DNA of 26,048 bases from positions 172,184 through 198,231 of the forward strand of contig VCMS01000095.1 in NCBI GenBank assembly GCA_022539475.1. The letters are read 5' to 3'. A model generated the notes under the pieces. The model was given only the letters and a program-made list of their open reading frames with translations, was not told where the DNA came from and made no database searches. This document shows positions 7,709-15,948 of the stretch, one piece after another (position 1 is the stretch's first letter; each line of letters begins with the position of its first letter). Position numbers and translations under genes: made by a program. The DNA is from Gracilaria domingensis. Lineage: Eukaryota > Rhodophyta > Florideophyceae > Gracilariales > Gracilariaceae.

Positions 7709-10700
7709 ATGGCGTCCACATGGTACTCTCGAGGAGGGCCTGGTTCTCCTGAGTCTGGTGTGATTTCTTTTGATGGTTCTGCTGTCGACGTAAGGAAGTT
7801 TCTGTTTTACTTTGAGAATGTCGCTACTCCCAACGAAGAGGATAGTGTTCGAGCTATGAAGTTGCTCGGCTATCTGGAGGGTGAAGCGTTTGACTTTTAC
7901 TATGACAATTATGCTGTTGATGGCTCTCTTTCGATTGAAGCAAAGGACTATCAGAATGTGAAGCTTGCTTTGATCGAACGTTTCGGTGCAATTGAGGAAC
8001 CGGCGGAGAGAATTCGCCGGGCAGTTTCGGCGCGTTTAGATTATGTCGATCTGCTAGGGTCCCTGAAGAAGATGGACTCTTTCTTCGATCAGGCTTGTTT
8101 TAACTCGAAAGCTAAGTTCGGGTTACTACGAAACGCTGTCATGGAGTTTGCAGATCTTGCGCAGTTTGTCATATTCCGTGGAGCAGATGACTATGAATCC
8201 TTGAAGGTCCTCGTTAAGGACTTTGTTGGCGGAAAGAAAGCTCTCGGGTCGTATGGTACCCTCAACGCTTTCCCACCGGCGAAGCATATTCTTCAACGTG
8301 CTAAGGAACCTGCTCGTTCAAGTCCGCTGGAGTCGAAAGTGGATCAGTTGGCTGACCAGATGGCACAGTTGCACCTCCTAGTGAAGAAGACTCAGAGCGC
8401 TGCGACTGCCACCGGACGTCAGGATACGGAGAAGGTTTGTTCGTATTGTAGCCAACCTGGTCACTTCGCAGCACGATGTGAACTTAACCCGCATCGAGGC
8501 ACACGATGTAGTGTTTGTGGCAAGTTAGGTCACTCTGCAACTACGTGCTGGAGAAGGAATAATGATGATACTGTGCGAAAAGTGTCATTCGAAGATGTGA
8601 AGTCTGAATCAGAAAGGGAGAAGTTGCTCAAAGAGAAACGAGCTTCTCAGAACACAGGCGAGAACCAAGTCTCAGTTGTGATTGCTGACCCTTCAGATGA
8701 TGAAGATCCCGTTACAACCGCAAAAAGAGACGCGGAAGGGGAGCCTCTGTCCAAGCAACCACGAACTGGCCCTCTCTCAGGGATTTCACCCGTAATGTTC
8801 CCCGAATCCCATACCACCAGGACTCCCTCTCAGCAAGCCAAAAACCCTCCCAAGAAGTCGACAAGGACTAGGAAGGGCACTGGGAAGAAGTCTAAGGGGA
8901 AGTCCCGGAGAGTGAAGATCCAAGAACACGTTGGGAAATATAACATTTATGAAGAATTGGCGAGAGCCCCTTCTGGCATCACTTTTGGTCAACTAGTCCA
9001 CGGTGATGCGGACGAGGCCAAGAAAGACATTCGGCGCATTCTTTCCGGAGGTTTTTCGTCAAGGCGTGTCAGTTACGCTCATACTCATTCACTCCCTCAG
9101 ACTCTCAAAGTGGTGAATGTTACTGTCTATGGCACTAGTTCCCAGGCGCTGCTGGACTCTGGTGCTATCCCTAATCTTATGTCTATTGCGTTATGCAACC
9201 GGTTATCGTTGGAGATGAAACCGTCGAGTAGGAGGATTGTCGTTGCCGACGGAACCAAATCCTTAGTTCGCGGAAGCCTGCACGATGTTCCCCTCGCGTT
9301 TGGTTCTCTCCGCGTCCCGTTGGATTTCCTGGTCGTTGAGAAGCCTCCCTTCAATGTGATCGTTGGCTGTCCCGCTCTTGAGTCACCCCAAGCCTGCTTG
9401 GACCTCGGTACTCAGCAAGTCTCTATGCAATTTGACGGCGCATCTGTTGTTTTGCCTCTCGATTACCATCGCCCTAGTGTAGTGTTCGACGAAGAGAATG
9501 AACACACCGATAGTGAGGATTTCACTTCCGCTTCAGAGTCGTTCTTCTCTGAGAGTTCCGAGAGCGACGACGAAGGATACGCGATCACTTTCTCCGAAGA
9601 CAAAGTTGACACGTCAGTATATGCTTTGAATACTATGAATGAAGAACAAGACTCCTTACAACCACTCGAAGAGGAATCCGCGAACGAACTGGAGAATATT
9701 GGTGCTACGAGTCTCGGTCAGGAAAGCCCCTCGCCTGCTGATCCTCAGGATTTGGAGGAAGGCATTAGGCAATTGCGTGTGAATGATGTTGAACCAGAAC
9801 CTGCTATTACTACTCCTCACGCCCCTGGGGAAGCAAATAGAGAATTTGAGAACGATGAAGAATCGGAGGAAAGCGCAGACGACAACGACTCCGAAGGTTC
9901 TCCATCGGATAGAGGGCACGAACGCGATCTCGTTGTCCCAGTCAGGGATGACGTTGTTCTTCTACGAGCCGAAGATGTGAGACGACAGCCTGATTATCTT
10001 ATCTTTCGAGTCTACCGTCGTTATCCTCAACCACCGGACAGAGAACAACTTCATCCACACATCTCTGAACTTCCGTACGGAGAAATGGGTGTCCTAGAGC
10101 TGGAAAACAGCTCCGAACCAGTAGTCCGTTTCGGAGTAGGCTGGCCTATACCTGCACCGGCTGATGAAGAACCCTTCGCGGTCCCATCACAAAGTGAAAC
10201 TCATGAAGACCATGTCATGGTTATAAGTCTTGACCACAGGGACGATGAGGCCGATAACCAGATGAGCGGTCTAGCTGAGCCGAATGACGATCAGCACCAC
10301 TCGGTTTATCACGTCCCGAATCCCTCGTCTTTTCAAAGTTCCACGACAGACACTAGCCTTCAACCACCTGACCCTCCCCTTTTGTCATCTGACAACGATA
10401 GAGGAGCTGAAGAGAGGAACTCTGGAAGGAACGACGAAGAAGATGAAGATTGTGTAGAAGTAGAAGTAGAAGAGGAAGTGGTGAATAATGGAAATGAAGA
10501 TGAACATGAAGAAGATGAAGATGGTTCCTCACCAGAAGAAGTCGAGCTGTCTGGTACCCCTCTCTACCGCGACCCTGTCCTCACCATCCCGATTACGGAC
10601 GAGGTCACTTTGCTACCACCTGAAGAAGGGGAACTTATCAGCGACTTTCTTTTGGTTCGTGTTCAGATTCGGTACCCTGTACCCACTCCAGCGCACCCCC

Positions 10701-12637
10701 CTCACCTCGGCGTGCACAACATGCCTTTCGGTCGTACCGGGCTACTGGAGGAGGATGACGACGGCCGTTACGTGATTGCTTTCGAGGAAGAGCTCCCTCA
10801 AGAAGAGTTCTCGACGCAGGTCCCCCCACCACCTGTTAGGGAGTTGGAAGATCAACCCGACCCCTCGCAAACAGAGCCGCGTACAACTGGCTCTGGTGAA
10901 GGACACTCTAGCTCACGTGATAGTGAGCCGACGGTTGCGTGTCCCGCCCCTGAGATCAAATACTCCCTGTTAGATCCGGTCGCAATTGATGGCACGGGTC
11001 GTACATTGGATGGAAGAGATTACCCTCCTGACACGAGTCACGAAGAAGTCATCCTCAAAAGGCTTTCACACTTGCCCAGCAGGGAGCAACAGGAACTACT
11101 TCGTGTTTTACTTGACCTTGGGGTGGTCGCCTGGTCTTTGTACGATCTTCGACCGGCAGATGTACCAGTCATGCATGAATTCTCCCTGACGACCCAGACT
11201 CCGATACACTCAAGAGTTCGTAGGCTTCCGCCGCGACATGACGAAGTCGTCAAGAAGGAACTCGGTAAAATGCTTGACGCTGGGATAATCAAACCTTGTA
11301 CATCGCCATGGTCCTTTCCGATCGTCATTGCGACCAAAAAGGATGGCAAGCCAAGGTTCTGTGTAGACTACCGAGCTCTGAACCGAGTTATGAAAGCGGA
11401 CAGATGGCCGTTACCTCATATTGAACAAATCTTTGATAACTTGGGCGGCTGTTCGTTCCTCACTACGCTTGACCTCTTCTCCGGATACTGGCAGATCAGA
11501 ATGTCACCTCGGTGTAAGGAGATGACCACCTTCGTTTGCCGTCAAGGAACCTATCAGTTTGAGGTCATGCCCTTCGGCTTGATGAACGCCCCCTCAACAT
11601 TCCAAAGAATGATGGACTCTATCCTCAACAAGTATCCGTTTGTAAGGGTCTATCTGGACGACGTGGTTATCTATTCAAAAAGCTTAGAGGATCACGTCGA
11701 GCACATCAAGTTAGTACTAAGGACAATTGCCTCCCATGGGTTGAAGCTGAAGATCTCTAAGTGCGACTTTGCCCATCCCAAGATTGAACTGCTCGGACAT
11801 GTTATCGACCAGAGCGGAGTTGCAGTGGACGTGAAGAAAATAGAGGCCATCAAGGCGGCTCCGATCCCTAAGACAACCACTGAACTGAGGAGCTTTCTTG
11901 GGCTTGCTGGCTACTACCGCCGGTTTATCAAGCACTTTGCCAAAACTTCGGCAGTTCTCCATGCAGCAACGTCCGGAAATCGGAAACTAGTGTTCAACAA
12001 TGAAATGGTTGAAGCCTTCAAAAACCTGAAGGAGAAGCTAACCAGTCCTCCAGTGTTGGCCTTTCCCGACTTCGACAATCCGTTTCGGGTCGAAACCGAT
12101 GCTTCCTCATTTGCGTTGGGCGCCGTTCTCGCTCAGAAGAAATCTGATGGCATGTTTCACCCAATTCAGTACGCCAGCCGGACTATGACTGCAGCTAAAA
12201 GGAACTACGCGGTCTGTGAGCAGGAGGCGCTTGCTGTCATCTTCGCGTTCAAGAAATTTCGACTATACCTTCTTGGATCAAAGCCATTTCAATTGATTAC
12301 AGACCATCAGGCGCTGAAGTATGCGTTTCAGAAGAAGGATGTACATGGGCGATTGGCCAGGTGGCTCGATTTCCTAGCTGAATACGAGTTCGAGGTTGTG
12401 TACCGCTCAGGGGATAAGAATTGCGCTGCTGATTATCTTTCTCGCTACTCCACGATAAGGGGGCATCATGCTCCAGAAGTGGCGACTACTGTTTCTTCCC
12501 CTACATGTGAAGCTTTCTCAGGCCTCGAACCTTATTATGCAAATATTGGTCGATATCTGAGCGACCTTCCGGTCGATGAGCCCAACTCGAGCCTCAGAGG
12601 GGCGATCAAAAGGAATTCTAAGAAGTTTATGGTATGA
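7709..12637 (+). CDS. Gag - protease - reverse transcriptase - RNase H polyprotein
   Basis: The frame has 1642 codons from the ATG at 7709. It stays open upstream to about 7454, but that part has no ATG, and the context AAAAATGG is good. Domains in order: a capsid-like gag region (residues 10-220); two CX2CX4HX4C knuckles (244-257, 267-280); a lysine/arginine-rich stretch (about 375-410); an aspartic protease with DSG (Asp483), a VVADGT flap-like segment and a NVIVGCPAL segment; an acidic linker (about 590-1110) carrying two copies of an unknown 77-residue domain (739-815, 954-1030); reverse transcriptase from about 1160 with the catalytic aspartates D1255 and YLDD (D1317, D1318); and RNase H with D1464, E1506 and D1532. 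All expected catalytic residues are present. The frame ends at an in-frame TGA, after which the integrase continues in the same frame. Gag and Pol are fused without a frameshift, so their ratio would have to be set in another way. Confidence 0.93.
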   Translation: MASTWYSRGGPGSPESGVISFDGSAVDVRKFLFYFENVATPNEEDSVRAMKLLGYLEGEAFDFYYDNYAVDGSLSIEAKDYQNVKLALIERFGAIEEPAERIRRAVSARLDYVDLLGSLKKMDSFFDQACFNSKAKFGLLRNAVMEFADLAQFVIFRGADDYESLKVLVKDFVGGKKALGSYGTLNAFPPAKHILQRAKEPARSSPLESKVDQLADQMAQLHLLVKKTQSAATATGRQDTEKVCSYCSQPGHFAARCELNPHRGTRCSVCGKLGHSATTCWRRNNDDTVRKVSFEDVKSESEREKLLKEKRASQNTGENQVSVVIADPSDDEDPVTTAKRDAEGEPLSKQPRTGPLSGISPVMFPESHTTRTPSQQAKNPPKKSTRTRKGTGKKSKGKSRRVKIQEHVGKYNIYEELARAPSGITFGQLVHGDADEAKKDIRRILSGGFSSRRVSYAHTHSLPQTLKVVNVTVYGTSSQALLDSGAIPNLMSIALCNRLSLEMKPSSRRIVVADGTKSLVRGSLHDVPLAFGSLRVPLDFLVVEKPPFNVIVGCPALESPQACLDLGTQQVSMQFDGASVVLPLDYHRPSVVFDEENEHTDSEDFTSASESFFSESSESDDEGYAITFSEDKVDTSVYALNTMNEEQDSLQPLEEESANELENIGATSLGQESPSPADPQDLEEGIRQLRVNDVEPEPAITTPHAPGEANREFENDEESEESADDNDSEGSPSDRGHERDLVVPVRDDVVLLRAEDVRRQPDYLIFRVYRRYPQPPDREQLHPHISELPYGEMGVLELENSSEPVVRFGVGWPIPAPADEEPFAVPSQSETHEDHVMVISLDHRDDEADNQMSGLAEPNDDQHHSVYHVPNPSSFQSSTTDTSLQPPDPPLLSSDNDRGAEERNSGRNDEEDEDCVEVEVEEEVVNNGNEDEHEEDEDGSSPEEVELSGTPLYRDPVLTIPITDEVTLLPPEEGELISDFLLVRVQIRYPVPTPAHPPHLGVHNMPFGRTGLLEEDDDGRYVIAFEEELPQEEFSTQVPPPPVRELEDQPDPSQTEPRTTGSGEGHSSSRDSEPTVACPAPEIKYSLLDPVAIDGTGRTLDGRDYPPDTSHEEVILKRLSHLPSREQQELLRVLLDLGVVAWSLYDLRPADVPVMHEFSLTTQTPIHSRVRRLPPRHDEVVKKELGKMLDAGIIKPCTSPWSFPIVIATKKDGKPRFCVDYRALNRVMKADRWPLPHIEQIFDNLGGCSFLTTLDLFSGYWQIRMSPRCKEMTTFVCRQGTYQFEVMPFGLMNAPSTFQRMMDSILNKYPFVRVYLDDVVIYSKSLEDHVEHIKLVLRTIASHGLKLKISKCDFAHPKIELLGHVIDQSGVAVDVKKIEAIKAAPIPKTTTELRSFLGLAGYYRRFIKHFAKTSAVLHAATSGNRKLVFNNEMVEAFKNLKEKLTSPPVLAFPDFDNPFRVETDASSFALGAVLAQKKSDGMFHPIQYASRTMTAAKRNYAVCEQEALAVIFAFKKFRLYLLGSKPFQLITDHQALKYAFQKKDVHGRLARWLDFLAEYEFEVVYRSGDKNCAADYLSRYSTIRGHHAPEVATTVSSPTCEAFSGLEPYYANIGRYLSDLPVDEPNSSLRGAIKRNSKKFMV
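7721..7738 (+). other. Primer binding site candidate
   Basis: TGGTACTCTCGAGGAGGG begins directly after the CCACA end of the 5' LTR. It has the leading TGG complementary to a tRNA CCA end, the usual form of a minus-strand primer site. I cannot name the tRNA. The site is inside the gag frame (codons 5-10). Its first 13 bases also occur in the LTR at 7640-7652 in the same orientation. Confidence 0.6.
8438..8548 (+). other. Two CCHC zinc knuckles of Gag
   Basis: CSYCSQPGHFAARC and CSVCGKLGHSATTC, nine residues apart, both fit CX2CX4HX4C exactly. They mark the nucleocapsid part that packages the element RNA. Confidence 0.9.
9923..10153 (+). repeat. Unknown domain in the Pol linker, copy 1
   Basis: Residues 739-815 of the polyprotein align with residues 954-1030. 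The shared pattern is RDxV...D-x-V-x-LL-x2-E-x6-D-[YF]-L-x2-RV-x2-RYP-x-P-x9-H-x3-[LM]P-[YF]-G-x2-G-[VL]-LE. Between LL and LLE/VLE no gap is needed. The conserved part is hydrophobic and aromatic, unlike the acidic low-complexity text around it, so it looks like a folded domain. I do not recognise it; dUTPase, RNase H and chromodomain signatures are absent. Confidence 0.75.
10568..10798 (+). repeat. Unknown domain in the Pol linker, copy 2
   Basis: This is the second copy (residues 954-1030), starting 645 bp after the first. It keeps LL, the D-[YF]-L core, RV..RYP.P, the [LM]P-[YF]-G turn and LLE, but most other residues have changed. The duplication is therefore much older than this insertion and both copies have been kept open. 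It is separated from copy 1 by about 138 residues of Asp/Glu-rich linker (including a run around EVEVEEEVV). Confidence 0.75.
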
Positions 12638-13996
12638 AATGGGCAGTTGTATCGTAGAATGGGGTCCGGGTTACGACTCCTTCCTAACGTCAATGAAAGG
12701 CGTAAACTCTTGAAAACATTTCATGACGATGTGGGACACTGGGATATCACGGCGACCAGAAGGCACGTCATTGATCGATTCTGGTGGCCCAATATTCACT
12801 CTGATGTCACAACCTACGTCAAGAGTTGTGATGGCTGCCAGTTCATGGGATCTTTTCTTGCTTACCGAGCGGGGCAACGAGCCCCGCTGACGGATATCTT
12901 CCACACGTTTTCAATTGATTTCGCTGGACCCCTCAGGGTGACGAAGAACGGAAACCGATTCTTGCTCATTGGGGTCGAGCACCTCACGGGATGGCCGATC
13001 GCAGTGGCAACTCGAACATCTACTGCAGTCGACGTAGTCAACTTTATTAGAAGGGAGATCGTCACACTCTTCGGCTACCCGCGCACGATTGTCTCCGATA
13101 ACGCTACCTCCTTTCTCGCGTCAAGTGTCCAAGATTATCTAATGCGTCATGATATCACCCTCAAACCGGTGCTCGCATATGCACCTATGTCTAATGGACG
13201 CGCAGAAAGAATGGTAGGGACGATCAAGAGGGCGATCGCGAAAACGATTCATGATCAGAACTCTGATTGGGATGAAGTACTCCCGGAGGTTCTCTATGGT
13301 TATCGCACTCGACAAATGGCCGAAGGATATTCTCCATTTCAGCTCATGTATGGAGTACGGCCCCGAATGCATCCATCAGATCCTGCTTCCCTGATAGCCA
13401 CGCCGTCACTTGATCATCGTGAGGTGGAACTACAAGCCTCCACTCTTGGGAGGGCCACAAGGGTATTGCAGCAGCCTCACCGTCAAGACGATGAGCGTCG
13501 TGGACATCGGTTCGCTGTTGGAGACCAGGTACTGGTAATGCGTGGTGAAGCCCTTAATCCTTCGGTGAAATGGCCATCATTCAAATCGAGGTTCTATGGA
13601 CCATGCCACGTCGTTCGAGCTAATCATCCTCGATACATATTGGTTTCTCCACACCGACGTATGTCGAGAAGGGGCATTCATGCGAGACGCTTAAGACCTT
13701 ACCGTCCTAGAACAAGGCATATGATCCCGAGAACAGTACGATATGAAAGAAATAATCAGCCCGAAGCGGCATGCCCGGCCGTGGTACAAGAAGGACCAAA
13801 TCCAACCAGACCCCCTGCTGACTATCTGAGGATAATTGTGGCTGGATGGAGACTTTCCGAATGGCTTTCCCCTGTCAGCACGAGTACGAACGATCTACAG
13901 AAGGTTGCATGGAACCTATTACATGTTTACCTTGGGACTTTCAAACGACATGGACCCTACATAACCGAGGGTCTTCTTACTAGCTGGTCTCATTGA
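12638..13996 (+). CDS. Integrase, in frame after the TGA, with the first half of a C-terminal unknown domain
   Basis: This frame is the direct continuation of the polyprotein beyond the TGA at 12635-12637. The conserved segment that normally precedes the integrase zinc domain (basic residue, then NGQLYRR-like text) spans the stop. The zinc-binding HHCC follows (His at 12722, Cys at 12827 and 12836). The catalytic D, D-35-E is complete: D at 12917 (IDFAGP), D at 13097 (SDNATS) and E at 13205, with 35 residues between the last two. The C-terminal part holds a GPY/F-type module (FYGPCHVV, from 13592). From about 13820 the protein enters an unknown domain shared with the ORF at 14250. It breaks off at a TGA at 13994-13996, where the homology moves to another frame. 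There is no chromodomain. Without readthrough of the TGA, integrase would need its own initiation, and the first ATG after the stop is at about 12659. Confidence 0.88.
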   Translation, partial: NGQLYRRMGSGLRLLPNVNERRKLLKTFHDDVGHWDITATRRHVIDRFWWPNIHSDVTTYVKSCDGCQFMGSFLAYRAGQRAPLTDIFHTFSIDFAGPLRVTKNGNRFLLIGVEHLTGWPIAVATRTSTAVDVVNFIRREIVTLFGYPRTIVSDNATSFLASSVQDYLMRHDITLKPVLAYAPMSNGRAERMVGTIKRAIAKTIHDQNSDWDEVLPEVLYGYRTRQMAEGYSPFQLMYGVRPRMHPSDPASLIATPSLDHREVELQASTLGRATRVLQQPHRQDDERRGHRFAVGDQVLVMRGEALNPSVKWPSFKSRFYGPCHVVRANHPRYILVSPHRRMSRRGIHARRLRPYRPRTRHMIPRTVRYERNNQPEAACPAVVQEGPNPTRPPADYLRIIVAGWRLSEWLSPVSTSTNDLQKVAWNLLHVYLGTFKRHGPYITEGLLTSWSH

Positions 13997-14232
13997 CAGG
14001 AAGGGTGAACCCTTTCATTATACCGCTTGTGGGTCAGCAGTTTGTCTTTTACTACTATCACTTTGCGGTGGCTCGCTATGGACATCTTCCCCCGCAGAGA
14101 ACTTACGGAGTGGAGGTGTCAAGCTTCCTGCAGCGGATTGAAGCTGGAGAGGCTTTCGAGATCGATCTGGCATATGACCAAGATCGCGGTGACGTACCTC
14201 CTCCCTCCAGATTGAAGAAACCACCCCAGTAA
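13993..14232 (+). pseudogene. Frame-shifted second half of the post-integrase domain, copy A
   Basis: The last residues of the integrase frame match the first half of the downstream ORF at 14250 (DYL...LSEWLSP versus NYL...LENWLSP). The second half of that match continues here, one frame back: VNPFIIPL and YYYHFAVARYGHLP align with LHPQMNRL and IYHYVIGKYGHLP. Copy A is therefore split by a net single-base frame change close to 13990. It either inactivates the tail of this copy or is a frameshift site. No start codon of its own is needed or convincing. The frame ends in a proline-rich tail at a TAA. Confidence 0.7.
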
Positions 14233-14249
14233 CGCCGGCTCTTCTTGCA

Positions 14250-14729
14250 ATGCCGATAATTGTTGACTACGAAGTCTACAACCAGGACGTGAACTACTTG
14301 GAGATGGAAATCGGTGGGCGTACACTTGAGAACTGGCTCTCCCCACTAGAATGTGAGGACTGGGAGAAACATTGTATTGTTTGGAATTGCTTTCATCTCT
14401 GCTTGAGTATTCATCTCGTATACGGTCAGTATTTTACACAGTATGCCCATGTGATGCTTAGCAGATTGGCTAGAAGGCTCCATCCGCAGATGAACCGACT
14501 AGGCGCTGATGCAACGATCTTCTTTATATATCACTATGTCATTGGAAAGTATGGACATCTACCAGCTGCTGCGACGCACGAAGAGCAGGTGGAAGACTAC
14601 ATTCGTCGTATTGAAAATCATGAAGAGTTCCTTGTTGACTTTGAACCAGATCCTGAGTATCCAGAACCTCCACACCCTTTCAGGTATACTGCCGAAGAGA
14701 TTTCGCGGGACGGACCCTTGGAACATTGA
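14250..14729 (+). CDS. Post-integrase ORF, 159 aa, copy B of an unknown domain
   Basis: The ATG at 14250 opens 159 codons, ending in TGA at 14727-14729. The frame is open back to 14193 without another ATG. The protein begins with a hydrophobic stretch (MPIIVDYEV) and has LENWLSPLE, an aromatic and histidine-rich middle with Cys residues, the motif YHYVIGKYGHLP near residues 93-104, an acidic helix-like segment (VEDYIRRIENHEEF) and a proline/glutamate tail. It is homologous over about 120 residues to the split copy A directly upstream, so a tandem duplication lies at the 3' end of the element. There are no membrane helices or signal peptide typical of an envelope protein. The domain is not one I can name. 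It could be expressed from its own ATG or as a Pol extension after frameshifting. Confidence 0.7.
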   Translation: MPIIVDYEVYNQDVNYLEMEIGGRTLENWLSPLECEDWEKHCIVWNCFHLCLSIHLVYGQYFTQYAHVMLSRLARRLHPQMNRLGADATIFFIYHYVIGKYGHLPAAATHEEQVEDYIRRIENHEEFLVDFEPDPEYPEPPHPFRYTAEEISRDGPLEH

Positions 14730-14747
14730 TCAAAACCGTAAATTCAT

Positions 14748-14768
14748 GGTCGCTCAGGCGTAGCGACC
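14748..14768. repeat. Hairpin before the polypurine tract
   Basis: GGTCGCT (14748-14754) pairs with AGCGACC (14762-14768) around a 7-base loop, directly before the polypurine tract. It might help define the plus-strand primer or RNA 3' processing; this is inference. Confidence 0.45.
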
Positions 14769-14771
14769 GCT

Positions 14772-14784
14772 GAGTTGGGGGATG
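14772..14784 (+). other. Polypurine tract candidate
   Basis: GAGTTGGGGGATG lies immediately before the 3' LTR. It is purine-rich with a G5 run but interrupted by T residues. Its position is what is expected for the plus-strand primer. Confidence 0.5.
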
Positions 14785-15231
14785 TGTGGTGGCGGATTTT
14801 AGGGGGGTGTCTCGGCACTCTCCGAGACGCACGCGGAAGGATTTTTTATCGATCTCCGGAGTAATCTCCGGAGATAAGCCGCCTTCCACCGCCGCTACAG
14901 CCGACACTTGCCTTCGCAGCCGCCGCGCGTTGCTGCGCGCCGTTGTGCGTGGGCGCCGCGCTTTGCCTTTCGTTTTCGCGCGTCGCTCGGAGGACACGGC
15001 TACTGCTGCTGCTGGTACTGCTGCTGCTGGGTGATGCTACGGACGTTGCTATCGCTGTGATGTTATAATGGCGCAAAGACGATTGCTATCGATGTAACGG
15101 TGCGCCAGCAATGACGTTTCGAGCGAAAATGTAACGCAGCAAACGAACCGCCGAAAAGTCAGAAAACAGGAACGCCTTTACAAAGGCAACAACGACCCGT
15201 GTTCACCAGAATCTAACTAGAAGCGACAACG

Positions 15232-15654
15232 TCATTTGGAGCACTCGTATTGCACTTTAAGAGTGCGGTACACTTTCGCGAGGAGGGACGGACCGTTGAG
15301 AAGGACGCCATGATGTTTGCAAGCAAACAGTATTCCAGCGGCGAGACCACGGAGATAGCCCGAAGGCAGGCGCGGAGCTACCGCGTAGACCTCTAACAAG
15401 CCAACATCCACTTCTACTTTCTTGTCAATTATGTCGGATAGCAGCTGCTCCAAATGTTCCATGCGAGAGGAAGCGGAGTTATCACCACCTAGTTCGTACT
15501 CCATGTCGGCAGAGTCGTCCCTCGATGTAGTACTGGAAACGGAGGGCGCCTCTTCTGCTTCGTATTCTATCACTGTAGATTTCATATGGGGGATATCGGA
15601 GCGGTCGGTGTCATCGTCGGTGATGTTAGCAATAGCTTCTTCGACCGTTGACAT
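15232..15654 (-). CDS. Antisense ORF in the U3 of the 3' LTR, 140 aa
   Basis: This is the second copy of the minus-strand frame at 6286-6708, with an identical protein. In this LTR a minus-strand transcript starting in R/U5 or in the flank could run through it and on into the element, antisense to integrase and Pol. Function and expression are unknown; see the first copy for what can be seen in the protein. Confidence 0.4.
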   Translation of the reverse strand: MSTVEEAIANITDDDTDRSDIPHMKSTVIEYEAEEAPSVSSTTSRDDSADMEYELGGDNSASSRMEHLEQLLSDIIDKKVEVDVGLLEVYAVAPRLPSGYLRGLAAGILFACKHHGVLLNGPSLLAKVYRTLKVQYECSK

Positions 15655-15942
15655 TGCTCAGAAAGGGATTGCTCGACGACTGAACGCGGGAGACGCAGAG
15701 TGATGGTCGAACAACAAGACAGCACAGGGTGAATCTGATGGAACATGGATAATACCCGGATGAGTGGAACGCCAGGTCAACGACAACAAACCATGAACGA
15801 ACATAACGAGGTATCATAAGACGACATCACAAGATAATATGGAATATGGTGAGAAAAGCTAGGGTATCTGGTGAAGACTATATGTAACAGACAAATAAGG
15901 GAAACACGCAAATTCAGGTAGGCAAAGCGCCAAAATTGTAGA

Positions 15943-15948
15943 TATAAA
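15943..15948 (+). promoter_or_regulatory. TATA box of the 3' LTR
   Basis: Same TATAAA as in the 5' LTR. If active, it would drive transcription into the right flank and the zinc-finger locus at about 17.6 kb. Confidence 0.5.

Larger units (their letters stand above)
5839..7720 (+). repeat. 5' LTR, 1882 bp
   Basis: The LTR starts TGTGG and ends CCACA, a 5-bp terminal inverted repeat with the usual TG...CA. The likely U3 region runs to about 7025, since a TATA box lies at 6997-7002; the R/U5 boundary cannot be placed. U3 carries hairpins near its outer end and a 140-codon minus-strand ORF. R/U5 is pyrimidine-rich and lacks ATG until the gag start at 7709, which lies inside the LTR. At 1.9 kb this is long for a gypsy LTR. 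Confidence 0.95.

Noticed and set aside
7640..7733. Self-priming of reverse transcription as in Tf1
   Set aside because: The duplicated 13 bases are in the same orientation, not complementary, so they cannot pair with the primer site in the manner of Tf1.
13592..14729. Chromodomain or envelope gene behind the integrase
   Set aside because: No aromatic-cage chromodomain pattern is seen, and the downstream ORF lacks a signal peptide, fusion peptide and membrane anchor.
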